From JBAXGW01 sp037139195 (GTDB lineage Bacteria; Bacteroidota; Bacteroidia; Bacteroidales; JAHJDW01), in assembly GCA_037139195.1 (NCBI GenBank), contig JBAXGW010000007.1:31181-95180 (forward strand): DNA of 64,000 nt. Reading direction: 5' to 3'. Below the pieces are notes generated by a model, which saw nothing but the letters and a program-made list of their open reading frames with translations, ran no database searches and was not told the origin of the DNA. Of this stretch, positions 46,147 through 55,431 are shown piece after piece; positions within the stretch are counted from its first letter, which is position 1; every line of letters begins with the position of its first letter. The translations under genes and the position numbers were made by a program.

Positions 46147-47298
46147 ATGCCAATTTTAAAAATAATATTATCAAACTCACTGAATTTTTCTCAGGGTATG
46201 GGCTTCGTGGCTTTGATTATCTCCCTCTATTTTTCGTTTCATATTTTCTTCGTTCGAAAAAATAGTTTTAGCAGAATTCTATCTGGGTATTTCTTCCTTT
46301 TCTTTCTTATTCAAGTTTTTAATTTTTTTTATGACATTGGTCTTCAAAATGTTGCAGCAAATTTAATCGGAGTTTTTATAGGTGCGCGATTAAGCATTTC
46401 GCCTATGCTTTATTGTTATATTGCCAGTATTACTAATAAAGATAAAACTCAAAATAATTTACTTCGCCATTTATTATTGCCTATAGGAATTGGCATTATT
46501 GAAACTGTGTTAATTATTACCCAACATCGTTTTAATGACTCTATTGAATTCAAAAATTCTATTTCAAGTATTTTATTGGTTTTCACTGCTTTTTCATTAT
46601 TTGTAGCATTTATTATTATTAATATTTATTACATCTATCTGTCTTTTAATCTTTTAAACAAACATCGCACATCTCTTGGTGATTATTTTACTTTTGAAAA
46701 AGGTGTTGGATTAAAATGGATAAAAACTTTATTAATTGGTTATATTGTTTATGTAATAACGCTTTTTACTGCTGAAATTGGGTTTGATGATTTTCCCGAA
46801 TGGTTATACAATATATTTATAATCATCTATCTTGGCTTTGTTGGTTTTAAAGGAATTCAGCAAACTGAAGTTTTCCCAATAGCAAAAAATTTAATTTCGG
46901 AGGAGAATATAGATACACTTTTAACAGAGAACACCCTTGATGAAAAAAGAAATGCCGAATTGTTTATTCGCATTTTGGCATTAATAGAAAACGATAAATT
47001 ATATCTTAATCCAGATTTGACAATTGTTGATTTATCATTTTTGCTTAAAATCAACACAAAATCAATATCGCAATGTATAAAGCAAGAATATAAAAATAAT
47101 TTTTCAAGCTTTATTAATTCATACAGAATAGATTACGCTAAAAATTTATTAATTAGCAAATCTCAAGAAAATATTACTATAGAAGGAATTGCTAAAATGA
47201 GCGGTTTCAAATCAAAATCTGTTTTTAATCCATTTTTTAAAACTCAAACTGGATTGACACCTAAGGAGTTTAAAGATAAAAGTTTGCCAACTAGATAA
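46147..47298 (+). CDS. AraC-family regulator with N-terminal multi-pass membrane domain
   Basis: 383 residues. The first 240 or so hold about seven hydrophobic helices (for example GMGFVALIISLYFSFHIFF, the FFLIQVF region, YIASITNKDK, LIGYIVYVITLF), so the protein sits in the cytoplasmic membrane. The last 100 residues are the AraC double helix-turn-helix domain (LSFLLKINTKSISQCIKQEY, then IEGIAKMSGFKSKSVFNPFFK and TGLTPKEFK). This type of membrane AraC protein is common in Bacteroidota and is thought to sense envelope or external signals. It converges on a T9SS beta-helix gene whose upstream region carries 22-bp-spaced direct repeats, a plausible target. Confidence 0.88.
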   Translation: MPILKIILSNSLNFSQGMGFVALIISLYFSFHIFFVRKNSFSRILSGYFFLFFLIQVFNFFYDIGLQNVAANLIGVFIGARLSISPMLYCYIASITNKDKTQNNLLRHLLLPIGIGIIETVLIITQHRFNDSIEFKNSISSILLVFTAFSLFVAFIIINIYYIYLSFNLLNKHRTSLGDYFTFEKGVGLKWIKTLLIGYIVYVITLFTAEIGFDDFPEWLYNIFIIIYLGFVGFKGIQQTEVFPIAKNLISEENIDTLLTENTLDEKRNAELFIRILALIENDKLYLNPDLTIVDLSFLLKINTKSISQCIKQEYKNNFSSFINSYRIDYAKNLLISKSQENITIEGIAKMSGFKSKSVFNPFFKTQTGLTPKEFKDKSLPTR

Positions 47299-47315
47299 AA
47301 ATAAATTAAGTTATC

Positions 47316-49202
47316 CTAATTTACAATAATTTTTTTCGAGTTGGCATTAATTCTCACAAAATATATTCCTGCTTTAAAATCGCTTGGGAGTTCTACTTTA
47401 GTTGAGAAATCATTAATTAGATTTGAAGAATAAACAAGCAGTCCTAATTGGTTATAAATCTGAAAACTAATAGGCTTATCAATTTCTTCATGTTGGATAT
47501 AAAAAGTTTTGTTGTCAGCTGGATTTGGGTATAAAGCAAAATTAAATGCAAAAGAATATTCTGTTTTAATGAAATTCACAGCTATTGGAGGATAAACATA
47601 ATTTTTCCCGTCAAAATCGAATTGAGTAAGACGATAATAATTGGTGCCAATAATTGGGTTTTCATCTGTATCAAAATAATTTAATAGTTGATTGCTAAAG
47701 CCAGCGGCCTTTATAGTAGCAATTTGCTCAAAGTTTATTAAATCCGAACTTCGCTCTATCAGATAGAAATCGCTATTGGTTTCTGAAGAAGTTGCCCAAT
47801 GTAGAAAAACTTGATTATTGTTTTTATTTGCATTGAAATATAAGAGTTCTACAGGCAATGAAACATTAGAACTTGAACATGAACCAGTATAACTTGGTAC
47901 TGTAGGTGTTGAAAATGCAGTAGGTGTTCCAACGTTATTGGTTATAGTACCAGTTATACCAGGTGATCCACAATTGGTTATAGTGAATGTGCCTGCAGAT
48001 TTATTGAGATTAGTTCCCGACGAACTAAATGTTGAATTTGTAACATTTATAGTACCTGTGCTATTTAAATGTATGTCGCTGGCAGTATTTGCTGTATTGC
48101 CACTAAAATAGCTATTGAATAAAGTTATAGTTGCTGTATTTGATGCTAAAGCACCTTTTACTGTTCCTGTTGAAAATGTATTGCTTTCAAAAGAACAACC
48201 GCTGATTGTAACAGTGCCTTGGTAAAAATGACATACCCCTCCATAAGTGTTCGCGGATGCGCCAGTTATTGAACCGTTTTTAAAAACACTATTTGTGATT
48301 TTAACTAATGGAGTGCCAGTCATTGTGGGTATATAAATACTAGACCCACCAGGCGTTGTGGCATAACTTAAAGTATTACCATCAAATAGACAATTTGTTA
48401 TTGTGATAGAATCTGTTATAAATATACTACCAGATTTTACAGATATAGCTGCACCACCAGGCAACTGAGGATTAAATTTACGATTGCCTATAAATGCGCA
48501 ATTATATAAATTTAATTTTACATACGCAGATGCATGATTACCATAAATATCTATGCCACCACCATTATGTGTAGCATCACCATTACAGTATAAAGCGCAA
48601 CCAATTAATTTGAGTTCTACTGTTGTTCCCTGGGCATGATAAAAAAATATTGGTGCAGTTCCACCATTACCGGTTGTGGTAGTGTGACAAGATGTTATAA
48701 TTACATTTGTTAAAATAATTGGTGTTGCTGTTGTTAGACCACTAATTGAAATACATTGCCCTTCGGAGGTTGCATTATTTGAATAGTTTTTAAATTGAAT
48801 GTCGTTTATTTTAATACCAGCACCTTGAGCAGTAATATAAGCGAATGGTTTTGAAACAATAAAGTTATTATCAAATATAGTTTTTATGTTTCCAGCACCT
48901 TGTATAATTATTGCTTTTTGTAAGGTATAAGTATGATTTCCACCAAACCCATCTCCACCAGCATAACTTATGTATGTGCCAGCATCTATATAAATTGAGT
49001 CACCAGCCATTATTAAAGCACTTTTAACCGACCACAATTTATTAAAAGTAGCATAGGGAGTTGCCTTTGTTCCGTTTCCTGTTGTATTACTTCCAACCCC
49101 ACAACCAAATACATCACCCGATGTTGAGTTGTCATTTACATAGTAGTTTGTTGAGTTCGCAATATTTGATGCAAACATAAAAATTATCAGAAGCTTTTTC
49201 AT
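47316..49202 (-). CDS. T9SS-exported right-handed beta-helix protein
   Basis: 628 residues with a signal peptide (about 1-18). The YYVNDNSTSGDVFG opening is typical of secreted Bacteroidota parallel beta-helix (pectate-lyase-like) proteins. Short repeated rungs with Asn/Thr/Gly turns (for example ITITNCLFDGN, VTISGCSFESN, ITLFNSYFSGN) run over about 60-410. A fibronectin-like linker (VELLYFNANKNNNQVFLHWATSS, about 450-540) and a type-A sorting tail (LYPNPADNKTFY, then FKAGIYFVRI) follow. No polysaccharide-lyase catalytic residues can be claimed. Its promoter region has the 49270-49322 element, and it converges with the AraC regulator, 17 bp apart. Confidence 0.85.
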   Translation of the reverse strand: MKKLLIIFMFASNIANSTNYYVNDNSTSGDVFGCGVGSNTTGNGTKATPYATFNKLWSVKSALIMAGDSIYIDAGTYISYAGGDGFGGNHTYTLQKAIIIQGAGNIKTIFDNNFIVSKPFAYITAQGAGIKINDIQFKNYSNNATSEGQCISISGLTTATPIILTNVIITSCHTTTTGNGGTAPIFFYHAQGTTVELKLIGCALYCNGDATHNGGGIDIYGNHASAYVKLNLYNCAFIGNRKFNPQLPGGAAISVKSGSIFITDSITITNCLFDGNTLSYATTPGGSSIYIPTMTGTPLVKITNSVFKNGSITGASANTYGGVCHFYQGTVTISGCSFESNTFSTGTVKGALASNTATITLFNSYFSGNTANTASDIHLNSTGTINVTNSTFSSSGTNLNKSAGTFTITNCGSPGITGTITNNVGTPTAFSTPTVPSYTGSCSSSNVSLPVELLYFNANKNNNQVFLHWATSSETNSDFYLIERSSDLINFEQIATIKAAGFSNQLLNYFDTDENPIIGTNYYRLTQFDFDGKNYVYPPIAVNFIKTEYSFAFNFALYPNPADNKTFYIQHEEIDKPISFQIYNQLGLLVYSSNLINDFSTKVELPSDFKAGIYFVRINANSKKIIVN

Positions 49203-49219
49203 AATTTTTTAATATTTTG

Positions 49220-49254
49220 CAAAAATATCTAATGATAAAGCCGAATTACTCAAA
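49220..49254 (-). promoter_or_regulatory. Promoter of the beta-helix gene
   Basis: On the - strand TTTG (49254-49251), a 23-bp spacer, then TATTTTTG (49227-49220), a TAnnTTTG match. The direct-repeat element begins 15 bp upstream of the -33 box. Confidence 0.45.
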
Positions 49255-49269
49255 AAACCAATTTAATAC

Positions 49270-49322
49270 GTTCTGATTTCGGAATAATGTTGTTCTGAAA
49301 AACGCATCTTGCTGATTTACTT
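49270..49322. repeat. Intergenic direct-repeat element, copy A
   Basis: GTTCTGA at 49270-49276 and 49292-49298, 22 bp apart, followed by AAAACGCATCTTGCTGATTT. It matches copy B (50692-50744) at 42 of 53 positions and copy C (55299-55351) at 30 of the first 36. On the - strand it precedes the beta-helix promoter. Confidence 0.65.
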
Positions 49323-49484
49323 TTAATTAAAAATCAGTCTGTAAATGTATAGGTTTTTATTTTAGGCTTTAAAACTTCCCATTTTTTGATATTTATTAAG
49401 CAATGTAGCTAGATAGAAAACAAAAAATATTTAATTTTTACTGAATAACTTTAATTTTAAAGAAAATTAAAATGATACTTTTTT

Positions 49485-50432
49485 TCAAAAAGTAGAAATT
49501 TCGTGGTTTTGATCGTTTTTGAATTTAGAAAAATTCAATTGCCCGAATATGATTCCTAATAACATGAAACCACACCCGATAATTTGAACAACACCCATTT
49601 TTTCGTTTAATAAAATCCAACCAGCTAGTGCAGCAAAAAGTGTCTCTGAACTAAAAATAATAGCCGCAGGTGTTGCTGGCAAATTCTTTTGGGCTACTAC
49701 TTGCAGTGTAAATGCAATTCCAGTAGATAAAACACCTGTAAATAAAATTGGAATAATAGCATCAATAACATTTGAAATTGAAGTTGTTTCGGCAAATCCA
49801 CTAGTGATAAGGCTTAATATAGAACATGTATAAAACTCAACAATAGATAATAAAATTGGGTTTGCATTTGGTGCATATTTGCTAATCAAAATAATTTGTA
49901 ATGCCCAAAATATAGTGCTTATTAATACCAAAAAATCTCCGTAACCCATTGAAAAATCTATTTTGCCTGATAAAAGATATAAGCCAATTAGAGTTAATCC
50001 GGCACCAATCCAGTGGTTTAATATTGTTTTTTGCTTGAATAAAATCCCAAGAATTGGTGTTAGTATCATGTAAAAGCCAGTAATAAAGCCAGCTTTCCCA
50101 ACTGTTGTATGATTAATTCCAATTTGCTGCGCTGAAGTTGCCAAAAATAAAACAGAACCAATTAATATTCCACTGAAAATTGTTTTCTTTATTGGAAATT
50201 GATAATATGATTGTTTTTGAAAAAATAAAATAGGAAGCAAAACACTAGCTCCTATAAAAAAACGTATACCTCCAAAAGCAAAAGCGCCAATTACTTGTCC
50301 TCCTTCTTTTTGAAAGACAAAAGCGCTTCCCCAAATAATGGCTGCTAAGAGTAGCAACAGTTTTGATTTTGATGATTTATTTGATATGTTATTTTTCACT
50401 TTCAAAACTTTTATTTCTAAACATTTATGCAA
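49485..50432 (-). CDS. EamA/DMT-family membrane transporter
   Basis: 315 residues with about ten hydrophobic helices in two EamA repeats (AIIWGSAFVFQKEGGQVIGAF for the first, STIFWALQIILISKYAPNANP and SETLFAALAGWILLNEKMGVVQIIGC for the second). EamA proteins export small metabolites such as amino acids or their derivatives across the inner membrane. The substrate cannot be told. An internal GTG at 50399 (KVKNN...) is an alternative start that removes 11 weakly conserved residues. It stands alone with non-coding sequence on both sides. Confidence 0.9.
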   Translation of the reverse strand: MHKCLEIKVLKVKNNISNKSSKSKLLLLLAAIIWGSAFVFQKEGGQVIGAFAFGGIRFFIGASVLLPILFFQKQSYYQFPIKKTIFSGILIGSVLFLATSAQQIGINHTTVGKAGFITGFYMILTPILGILFKQKTILNHWIGAGLTLIGLYLLSGKIDFSMGYGDFLVLISTIFWALQIILISKYAPNANPILLSIVEFYTCSILSLITSGFAETTSISNVIDAIIPILFTGVLSTGIAFTLQVVAQKNLPATPAAIIFSSETLFAALAGWILLNEKMGVVQIIGCGFMLLGIIFGQLNFSKFKNDQNHEISTF

Positions 50433-50758
50433 ATGTTAATTAATATTTCACCTACTTTTTCTAGAATTATTGAATTTATCATGTTGTTACCTATTGTAAA
50501 TAGTCATGTGCAAAAGCGCCAAATTAAAAATATCCCGACAAATGAGCTTATCACTTTATTAATCAAAAATTTGTGTTCCATTTTTTGTTTAGTGCGTCTA
50601 TATTAATTATAAATGATATTGAACATCCAAAATATCAACAACATTTAAATAGATAATATTTTACAAATGTACTTATTGCAGAAATATAATTGTTCTAATT
50701 TGGAAATTATGTTATTTTTTAAAACACATCTTACTGATTTTCTTAAACTTAATTCAAA
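50433..50758. other. 326-bp intergenic region holding element copy B
   Basis: Between the transporter start and the Cys-rich mini-gene. It contains the 50692-50744 element and, on the - strand, TACATTTG (50671-50664) as a possible -7 box. A 25-codon open frame at 50504-50581 (- strand) is too short to support. Nothing else was found. Confidence 0.5.
50692..50744. repeat. Intergenic element, copy B
   Basis: GTTCTAA at 50692-50698; the second half-site (50714-50720) is eroded, but the flank AAAACACATCTTACTGATTT is nearly the same as in copy A. 42 of 53 positions match copy A. It is 260 bp upstream of the transporter ATG. Confidence 0.6.
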
Positions 50759-50956
50759 CTAAATTGCACTGTATTTTTGGTATAAACAACAATTTTTATG
50801 AAATTTATATAGTTTTGTAATTTCCTCATCACTTAAATTTTTAAAAGCCTCAAATCGCTCTTTGAATTCTAGTTCTCTAATAGCATTAAAAGGACAATTT
50901 TCCATTTTTTTGCCATAAGGGCAATCAAATATTAGTCCTACACAATGATCTTTCAT
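50759..50956 (-). CDS. 65-residue Cys-rich conserved mini-protein
   Basis: Five Cys: C5, C12, C21, C56, C57. It reads DCPYGKKMENCPFNAIRELEFK, then a charged helix (NLSDEEITKLYKFHKNC). I recall similar short proteins in several bacterial phyla with the pattern C-x6-CPxGxxxxxCPxxxxR, a helix and a final HxxC, so this is probably a real metal-binding or small-regulator family with no known role. No signal peptide. It stands alone on the - strand, upstream of the giant T9SS protein's end. The ATG start is well defined. Confidence 0.65.
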   Translation of the reverse strand: MKDHCVGLIFDCPYGKKMENCPFNAIRELEFKERFEAFKNLSDEEITKLYKFHKNCCLYQKYSAI

Positions 50957-51069
50957 AAATTTTTCCCAAATAAAAAAAACTATAAGGGGAATAAAACTTT
51001 CCTAAATTATGACACAAAATAAATAAACAATATTAGCTTTAAACCCCGAATAGATTTTTATCAAAAAAA

Positions 51070-54000
51070 CTATCTAACTATATTTATTGTACCTGTTTTT
51101 GTATAATCTTGCTTATCTAAATCATAATATTTTAATATATAGAAATAAGTACCTGAAGAACATTCTTTTTCATTAAATTTTCCATCCCATTTAAAGTTAA
51201 TATCAGTTGATTTAAAGAGCTCTTCCCCCCATCTATTGAATATACTAATTTCTAAACCAAAAATGTTTTTTGCAGTAATTCTGAAAAAATCATTTGTATT
51301 ATCTCCATTTGGAGTAAAACTATTTGGAACAAAAATATCAAGCATACAACTATCTTTCAACGAAATTGTGTCGGCTGAAGAACAACCAAAATTATCAGTA
51401 ACTTTCACGGAATAAGTGCCTGCATTATTTACAAGAATATAATTCGATATTTCGCCAGTAGACCAAAGATAGGATGAAAACGTATTTGGCGCTTCTAACA
51501 GTACATTTGTAATGCATCCTGCAGAATCCTTGCCAATACTAAAATTTGGAAGAGGTTTTGCATTTATATCTATTGACGAAGTGCTAGAACATCCATTATT
51601 ATCGGTAGCTGTAACATATACGTTAATTGTATTTGTTGTGTTTGGAGTTATTGTTATTTCAGAACCCACTGCACCGGTGCTCCAATTAAAGAAAGTACCA
51701 CCAATCCCTTTTAATGAGATAGAGCTACCGATGCATACATATTGTGGGTCTGTTGATATTACTGGGTTTGCTAATAAAACTACTGTAACAACACCTGTTT
51801 CAGTTGCTACTGGGGCGCATCCGCCAGTAGTAGAAACAGTATAAATAAAATTGCCCGATATTTCTGGAGTTCCGCTAATAGTATATACTCCACTAGAATA
51901 TGCTCCCATCAATCCATTAGGTAGCCCGCTAACAGTTGCTCCAGTTGCACCATTTCCCAATGTATAATCAATATTAGTAATTGATTCATTTAAACAGATA
52001 GTTTGATTTTCTGTTAACGAATTAGATGTAAGTGTAATAGTAGGTAATGTATCTACTGTTACTGTCCCTGCTATTGAAACTATTCCGCATCCACCAGTTA
52101 AACTAATCGAATAGTTGAAAGTACCAGATTGTGTTGGAGTTCCACTAATTGTATAAATATTCGAATTCCAATTGCCTGTGATGCCATTTGGCAGCCCTAC
52201 AATTGTAGCACCAGCAGCACCAGTAGTAGTGTAAGTTATTGGAGTAATTGCGACGTTCATACAAATAGTTTGATTGTCTGTACCTAAGGTAGAACTTAAA
52301 CTAATTGAATTATTTGAGGTTACTGTTACTGTTCCATTTGCTGTTACTAAACCACAACCTCCCGTTAAATGAACGGTATAATTAAATTGGCCAGTTAGAC
52401 TTGGAGTTCCACTAATAGTAAGTACATTTGAATTCCAAACACCAGTCAAGCCACTTGGTAAATCTGATACATAAGCGCCAGTTGCTCCTGTGGTATTGAA
52501 AATTATTGAAGTTAAAGGGCTGTTTACGCAAATAGTTTGATTATTTGAAGCTGAAGACAATGTAATTGTATTTATAGGAGACATTTCAACAGACACTTCT
52601 GACGTATTTTTACATCCATTTAAATCAGTAACCGTAACAGTATATGTAGTTGCCACAGTAGGTGAAACATTCTGATTTTGACCAATTCCAGAGCTCCATT
52701 CAAAATAAACGCCTCCATTTGCGGTAAGTGTAGTACTTGAGCCCGAACAAATTGTCACATCATTGCCTGCACTAACATTTGGTAGCGGATTTACACTTAC
52801 TACAAATTGACCTGTTGCAGTACAAGCTCCTTTGGCTGCTGTAACAGTATATGAAGCAGTTGTGACAGGCGAAACAACAACCTGATTTGAAGTTGATAAT
52901 GTATGCGACCAAGTATAATTTACGCTTAAATCTGTACCAGCTGTTAAAGTAGAGCTTGCACCTTTGCAAATTGTATCAGGTGAAGTTGCCACATATATAA
53001 AAGGATCCACAGTTATTGCAACCGATTGAGTACCCGAACAACCATTTGCATCAGTAACAGTTACCTTATATGTAGTATTTGATAATGGCGAAACAGAAAT
53101 TGACTGAGTATTTGCCCCCGTAGTCCAGTGATATGTAGCTCCAGAAATATCAACTGCTATGGTTGTTGTGCTACCAGCACAAATTGTTGGTAATGTTGAA
53201 ATAATATTAGGCACTAAGTTACTAGAAACATTAACAATTATATTCTCTGAAGTTGAACATCCATTTTTTGTTACAGTAACAGAATATGTAGTTGTAGTAT
53301 CCGGAGCTATACTAATTGTACTACTAGATGAGCCGCCCGTCCAACTATATGTTTCTCCATCATGAGCAGTAATGGTTGTAGGAACAGATGCGCAAATTGT
53401 CATATCAGGACCTAAATCCGGTAATGGATAAGAATTAACCTCAATTGTTCCTGTAGCTGTTATATTTCCACAACCGCCTGATAATATTATTGTATAATTA
53501 TAAGTTCCTGCAGCAGCCGGTGTTCCAGTAATTGAAACAGTATCAGACGCCCAATTTCCTACAACTCCAGTTGGTAGTCCAGAAAATGAAGCAGCAGTAG
53601 CACCCGTGGTTTTATATTTAATATTTACAATAGAACTGCCAACACAAATACTTTGGTTATTCGTATTTGCAGCTGAGTTTAAAGATATTGTATTATTTGG
53701 AGTAACAGTTGCCACTACTTGAGTTCTAGACGTTGCAGCACACGTTCCATTAGATGCCTCAGCATAGTATGTTGTAGTTGAGCTGATATTTGGAGTTGTC
53801 CAAGTAGCTCCAGCTCCAAGGGAAGAGCCTCCCGATGCAGAAGCATACCAATTAATAGTTCCAGAGCTAGCAGTTGCACCCAATTGAACAGTCCCCGACC
53901 TACAAATCGAATTTGGATTTGTGCTAGTGATTGTAGGAGCAAGATTAACAACAACTTTAAAGGAATCATCAGCTGCTAATGGACAAGTTAATGATGCAAT

Positions 54001-55194
54001 TGCATCCATATAATAAGTTGTGGTCGCTGTGATATTTGAAACAGAAAGTGTTGCAGTATTAGATAAAGGAATTGTGTGAGCTTTATCAGCATACCATTTA
54101 ATAGTAACTCCTGAAACTGAAGTTCCAGTTCTATTTATTGAAGCTCCTGAGCAAACAACAGTATCTGCTCCGGCATCAACTGTTATTACGCCTTTGGTTG
54201 CAATAATATTATAATGGCATAAATCTCCCGCATATCCATCAAACATAACATAATATGTATTTCCTATTGTTAAACCAGGTATTAGAAGAGTTTGTTTAGT
54301 ATTATTAAAATTTGAAGGCCCTGCACCTGGGTTAATAATATTTCCAACAGGGCTATACGTACTGCCTGATTTACTCATAATGGCTATTTGAGGTCCAGCC
54401 GTTGTTTGATTTTGCCTTGAACAAGAATATATATAAACATCTAATTTCACGGTATCATCATTAGCCGCAAATTTTAGCCAGGAGTTATTTTCAATTGTAA
54501 ATCCTGAAGAACTTATATTAGCTAAAACAGGATCGGCAGCATTGGTATATTTATTCGGCCAAGTTCCTGAAGAAGTCCAAGTTACTCCCCAAAACCCATC
54601 TAAATTGCAAATTGATGGTGCTTTCGATACACTATCGTTTGGCACAGGATTTCCTTGGGCACAATAAGGTCCATAAGAATAAGTAGCAATTTGGACATTT
54701 CCAGTATTTGGAGTTGCAGTTGAAATAGACCATAATCTAATATAAACAGTTGATCCAGGTGTTAATGTGTCAATGGCAATATCTGCAAAATAATCAGAAC
54801 CACTCAATCTATCATTTGCGCATATTAATAAAGTTGGAGAAGCAGCGGAGCCAGAGTACAGTGCCATGGCTACATCTGTCAATGCACTTGTTGTAGCCGC
54901 TTTAGTAGAAACAACAATTTTACCCGTAGAAGGAATTGTGCATTTGTACCAAATATCTTTAATATTAGCAAGAGTTCCTCCACAACCCGGTGCTGGGACA
55001 GTAGAAGCTGTCGCAGTTGAAGGTATATTGACGGTAGTATAGATAGGATTATAAGTTGAAGCAGATGACATTGAAACTGACAATGTGGTTGCCCCTGAAA
55101 TATTATCATTTGATTGAGCGATTGCACTTATGTTAAAAGCAAAAAAACATATTAACAAAAGGCATTTGAACATTATTAAAATTCTTGTATTCAT
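51070..55194 (-). CDS. Giant T9SS type-B secreted Ig-repeat protein
   Basis: 1374 residues with a signal peptide (about 8-27; the ATG at 55173 is an alternative start). Residues of about 30-330 form PPC/jelly-roll-like modules (STAYSTASTVPAPG, IYIRLWS). Then come many Ig-like repeats of CHU/PKD type, including four copies of an approximately 84-residue module (GLPNGITGNWNSNIYTISGTP...TGGCG). The last 85 residues (PNSFTPNGDNTNDFF, SIFNRWGEELFKS, CSSGTYFYILKY) are the type-B (gliding-associated) sorting domain. Such proteins coat the surface or act as adhesins. No SprF partner is adjacent. Element C lies upstream. Confidence 0.9.
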   Translation of the reverse strand: MNTRILIMFKCLLLICFFAFNISAIAQSNDNISGATTLSVSMSSASTYNPIYTTVNIPSTATASTVPAPGCGGTLANIKDIWYKCTIPSTGKIVVSTKAATTSALTDVAMALYSGSAASPTLLICANDRLSGSDYFADIAIDTLTPGSTVYIRLWSISTATPNTGNVQIATYSYGPYCAQGNPVPNDSVSKAPSICNLDGFWGVTWTSSGTWPNKYTNAADPVLANISSSGFTIENNSWLKFAANDDTVKLDVYIYSCSRQNQTTAGPQIAIMSKSGSTYSPVGNIINPGAGPSNFNNTKQTLLIPGLTIGNTYYVMFDGYAGDLCHYNIIATKGVITVDAGADTVVCSGASINRTGTSVSGVTIKWYADKAHTIPLSNTATLSVSNITATTTYYMDAIASLTCPLAADDSFKVVVNLAPTITSTNPNSICRSGTVQLGATASSGTINWYASASGGSSLGAGATWTTPNISSTTTYYAEASNGTCAATSRTQVVATVTPNNTISLNSAANTNNQSICVGSSIVNIKYKTTGATAASFSGLPTGVVGNWASDTVSITGTPAAAGTYNYTIILSGGCGNITATGTIEVNSYPLPDLGPDMTICASVPTTITAHDGETYSWTGGSSSSTISIAPDTTTTYSVTVTKNGCSTSENIIVNVSSNLVPNIISTLPTICAGSTTTIAVDISGATYHWTTGANTQSISVSPLSNTTYKVTVTDANGCSGTQSVAITVDPFIYVATSPDTICKGASSTLTAGTDLSVNYTWSHTLSTSNQVVVSPVTTASYTVTAAKGACTATGQFVVSVNPLPNVSAGNDVTICSGSSTTLTANGGVYFEWSSGIGQNQNVSPTVATTYTVTVTDLNGCKNTSEVSVEMSPINTITLSSASNNQTICVNSPLTSIIFNTTGATGAYVSDLPSGLTGVWNSNVLTISGTPSLTGQFNYTVHLTGGCGLVTANGTVTVTSNNSISLSSTLGTDNQTICMNVAITPITYTTTGAAGATIVGLPNGITGNWNSNIYTISGTPTQSGTFNYSISLTGGCGIVSIAGTVTVDTLPTITLTSNSLTENQTICLNESITNIDYTLGNGATGATVSGLPNGLMGAYSSGVYTISGTPEISGNFIYTVSTTGGCAPVATETGVVTVVLLANPVISTDPQYVCIGSSISLKGIGGTFFNWSTGAVGSEITITPNTTNTINVYVTATDNNGCSSTSSIDINAKPLPNFSIGKDSAGCITNVLLEAPNTFSSYLWSTGEISNYILVNNAGTYSVKVTDNFGCSSADTISLKDSCMLDIFVPNSFTPNGDNTNDFFRITAKNIFGLEISIFNRWGEELFKSTDINFKWDGKFNEKECSSGTYFYILKYYDLDKQDYTKTGTINIVR

Positions 55195-55298
55195 ATTTTG
55201 TATTTTATATACTTACTAAGCAATTCTTTATTGTTAAGAAATTTTATGCTAAAATAAAAATTTGCAAAATAAAACACTTTTCATAATAAAGAAAAGAT

Positions 55299-55351
55299 GT
55301 TCGGATTTAGGAATTAAGATGTTCGGAAAAACGCTAAAAGCTGTATTTCTG
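55299..55351. repeat. Intergenic direct-repeat element, copy C
   Basis: GTTCGGA at 55299-55305 and 55321-55327, 22 bp apart, followed by AAAACGC. It matches copy A at 30 of the first 36 positions. On the - strand it lies 105 bp upstream of the giant type-B gene; a -7-like TATTTTAG (55256-55249) follows the repeats after 42 nt, the same distance as in copy A. Confidence 0.6.
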
Positions 55352-55387
55352 TTATTTAGAAAAGCGTTTTTTATAATCATTTTTTCT

Positions 55388-55395
55388 TAATTTTG
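55388..55395 (+). promoter_or_regulatory. -7 box of the aat promoter
   Basis: TAATTTTG matches TAnnTTTG, 36 bp before the aat ATG. The -33 box is weak. Confidence 0.35.
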
Positions 55396-55431
55396 TTCTA
55401 AAAATTTTTATATAATAATTTCATTTGTTGA

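Noticed and set aside
50504..50581. 25-codon - strand frame near element B
   Set aside because: Too short, no promoter at a sensible distance, no homology recognised.
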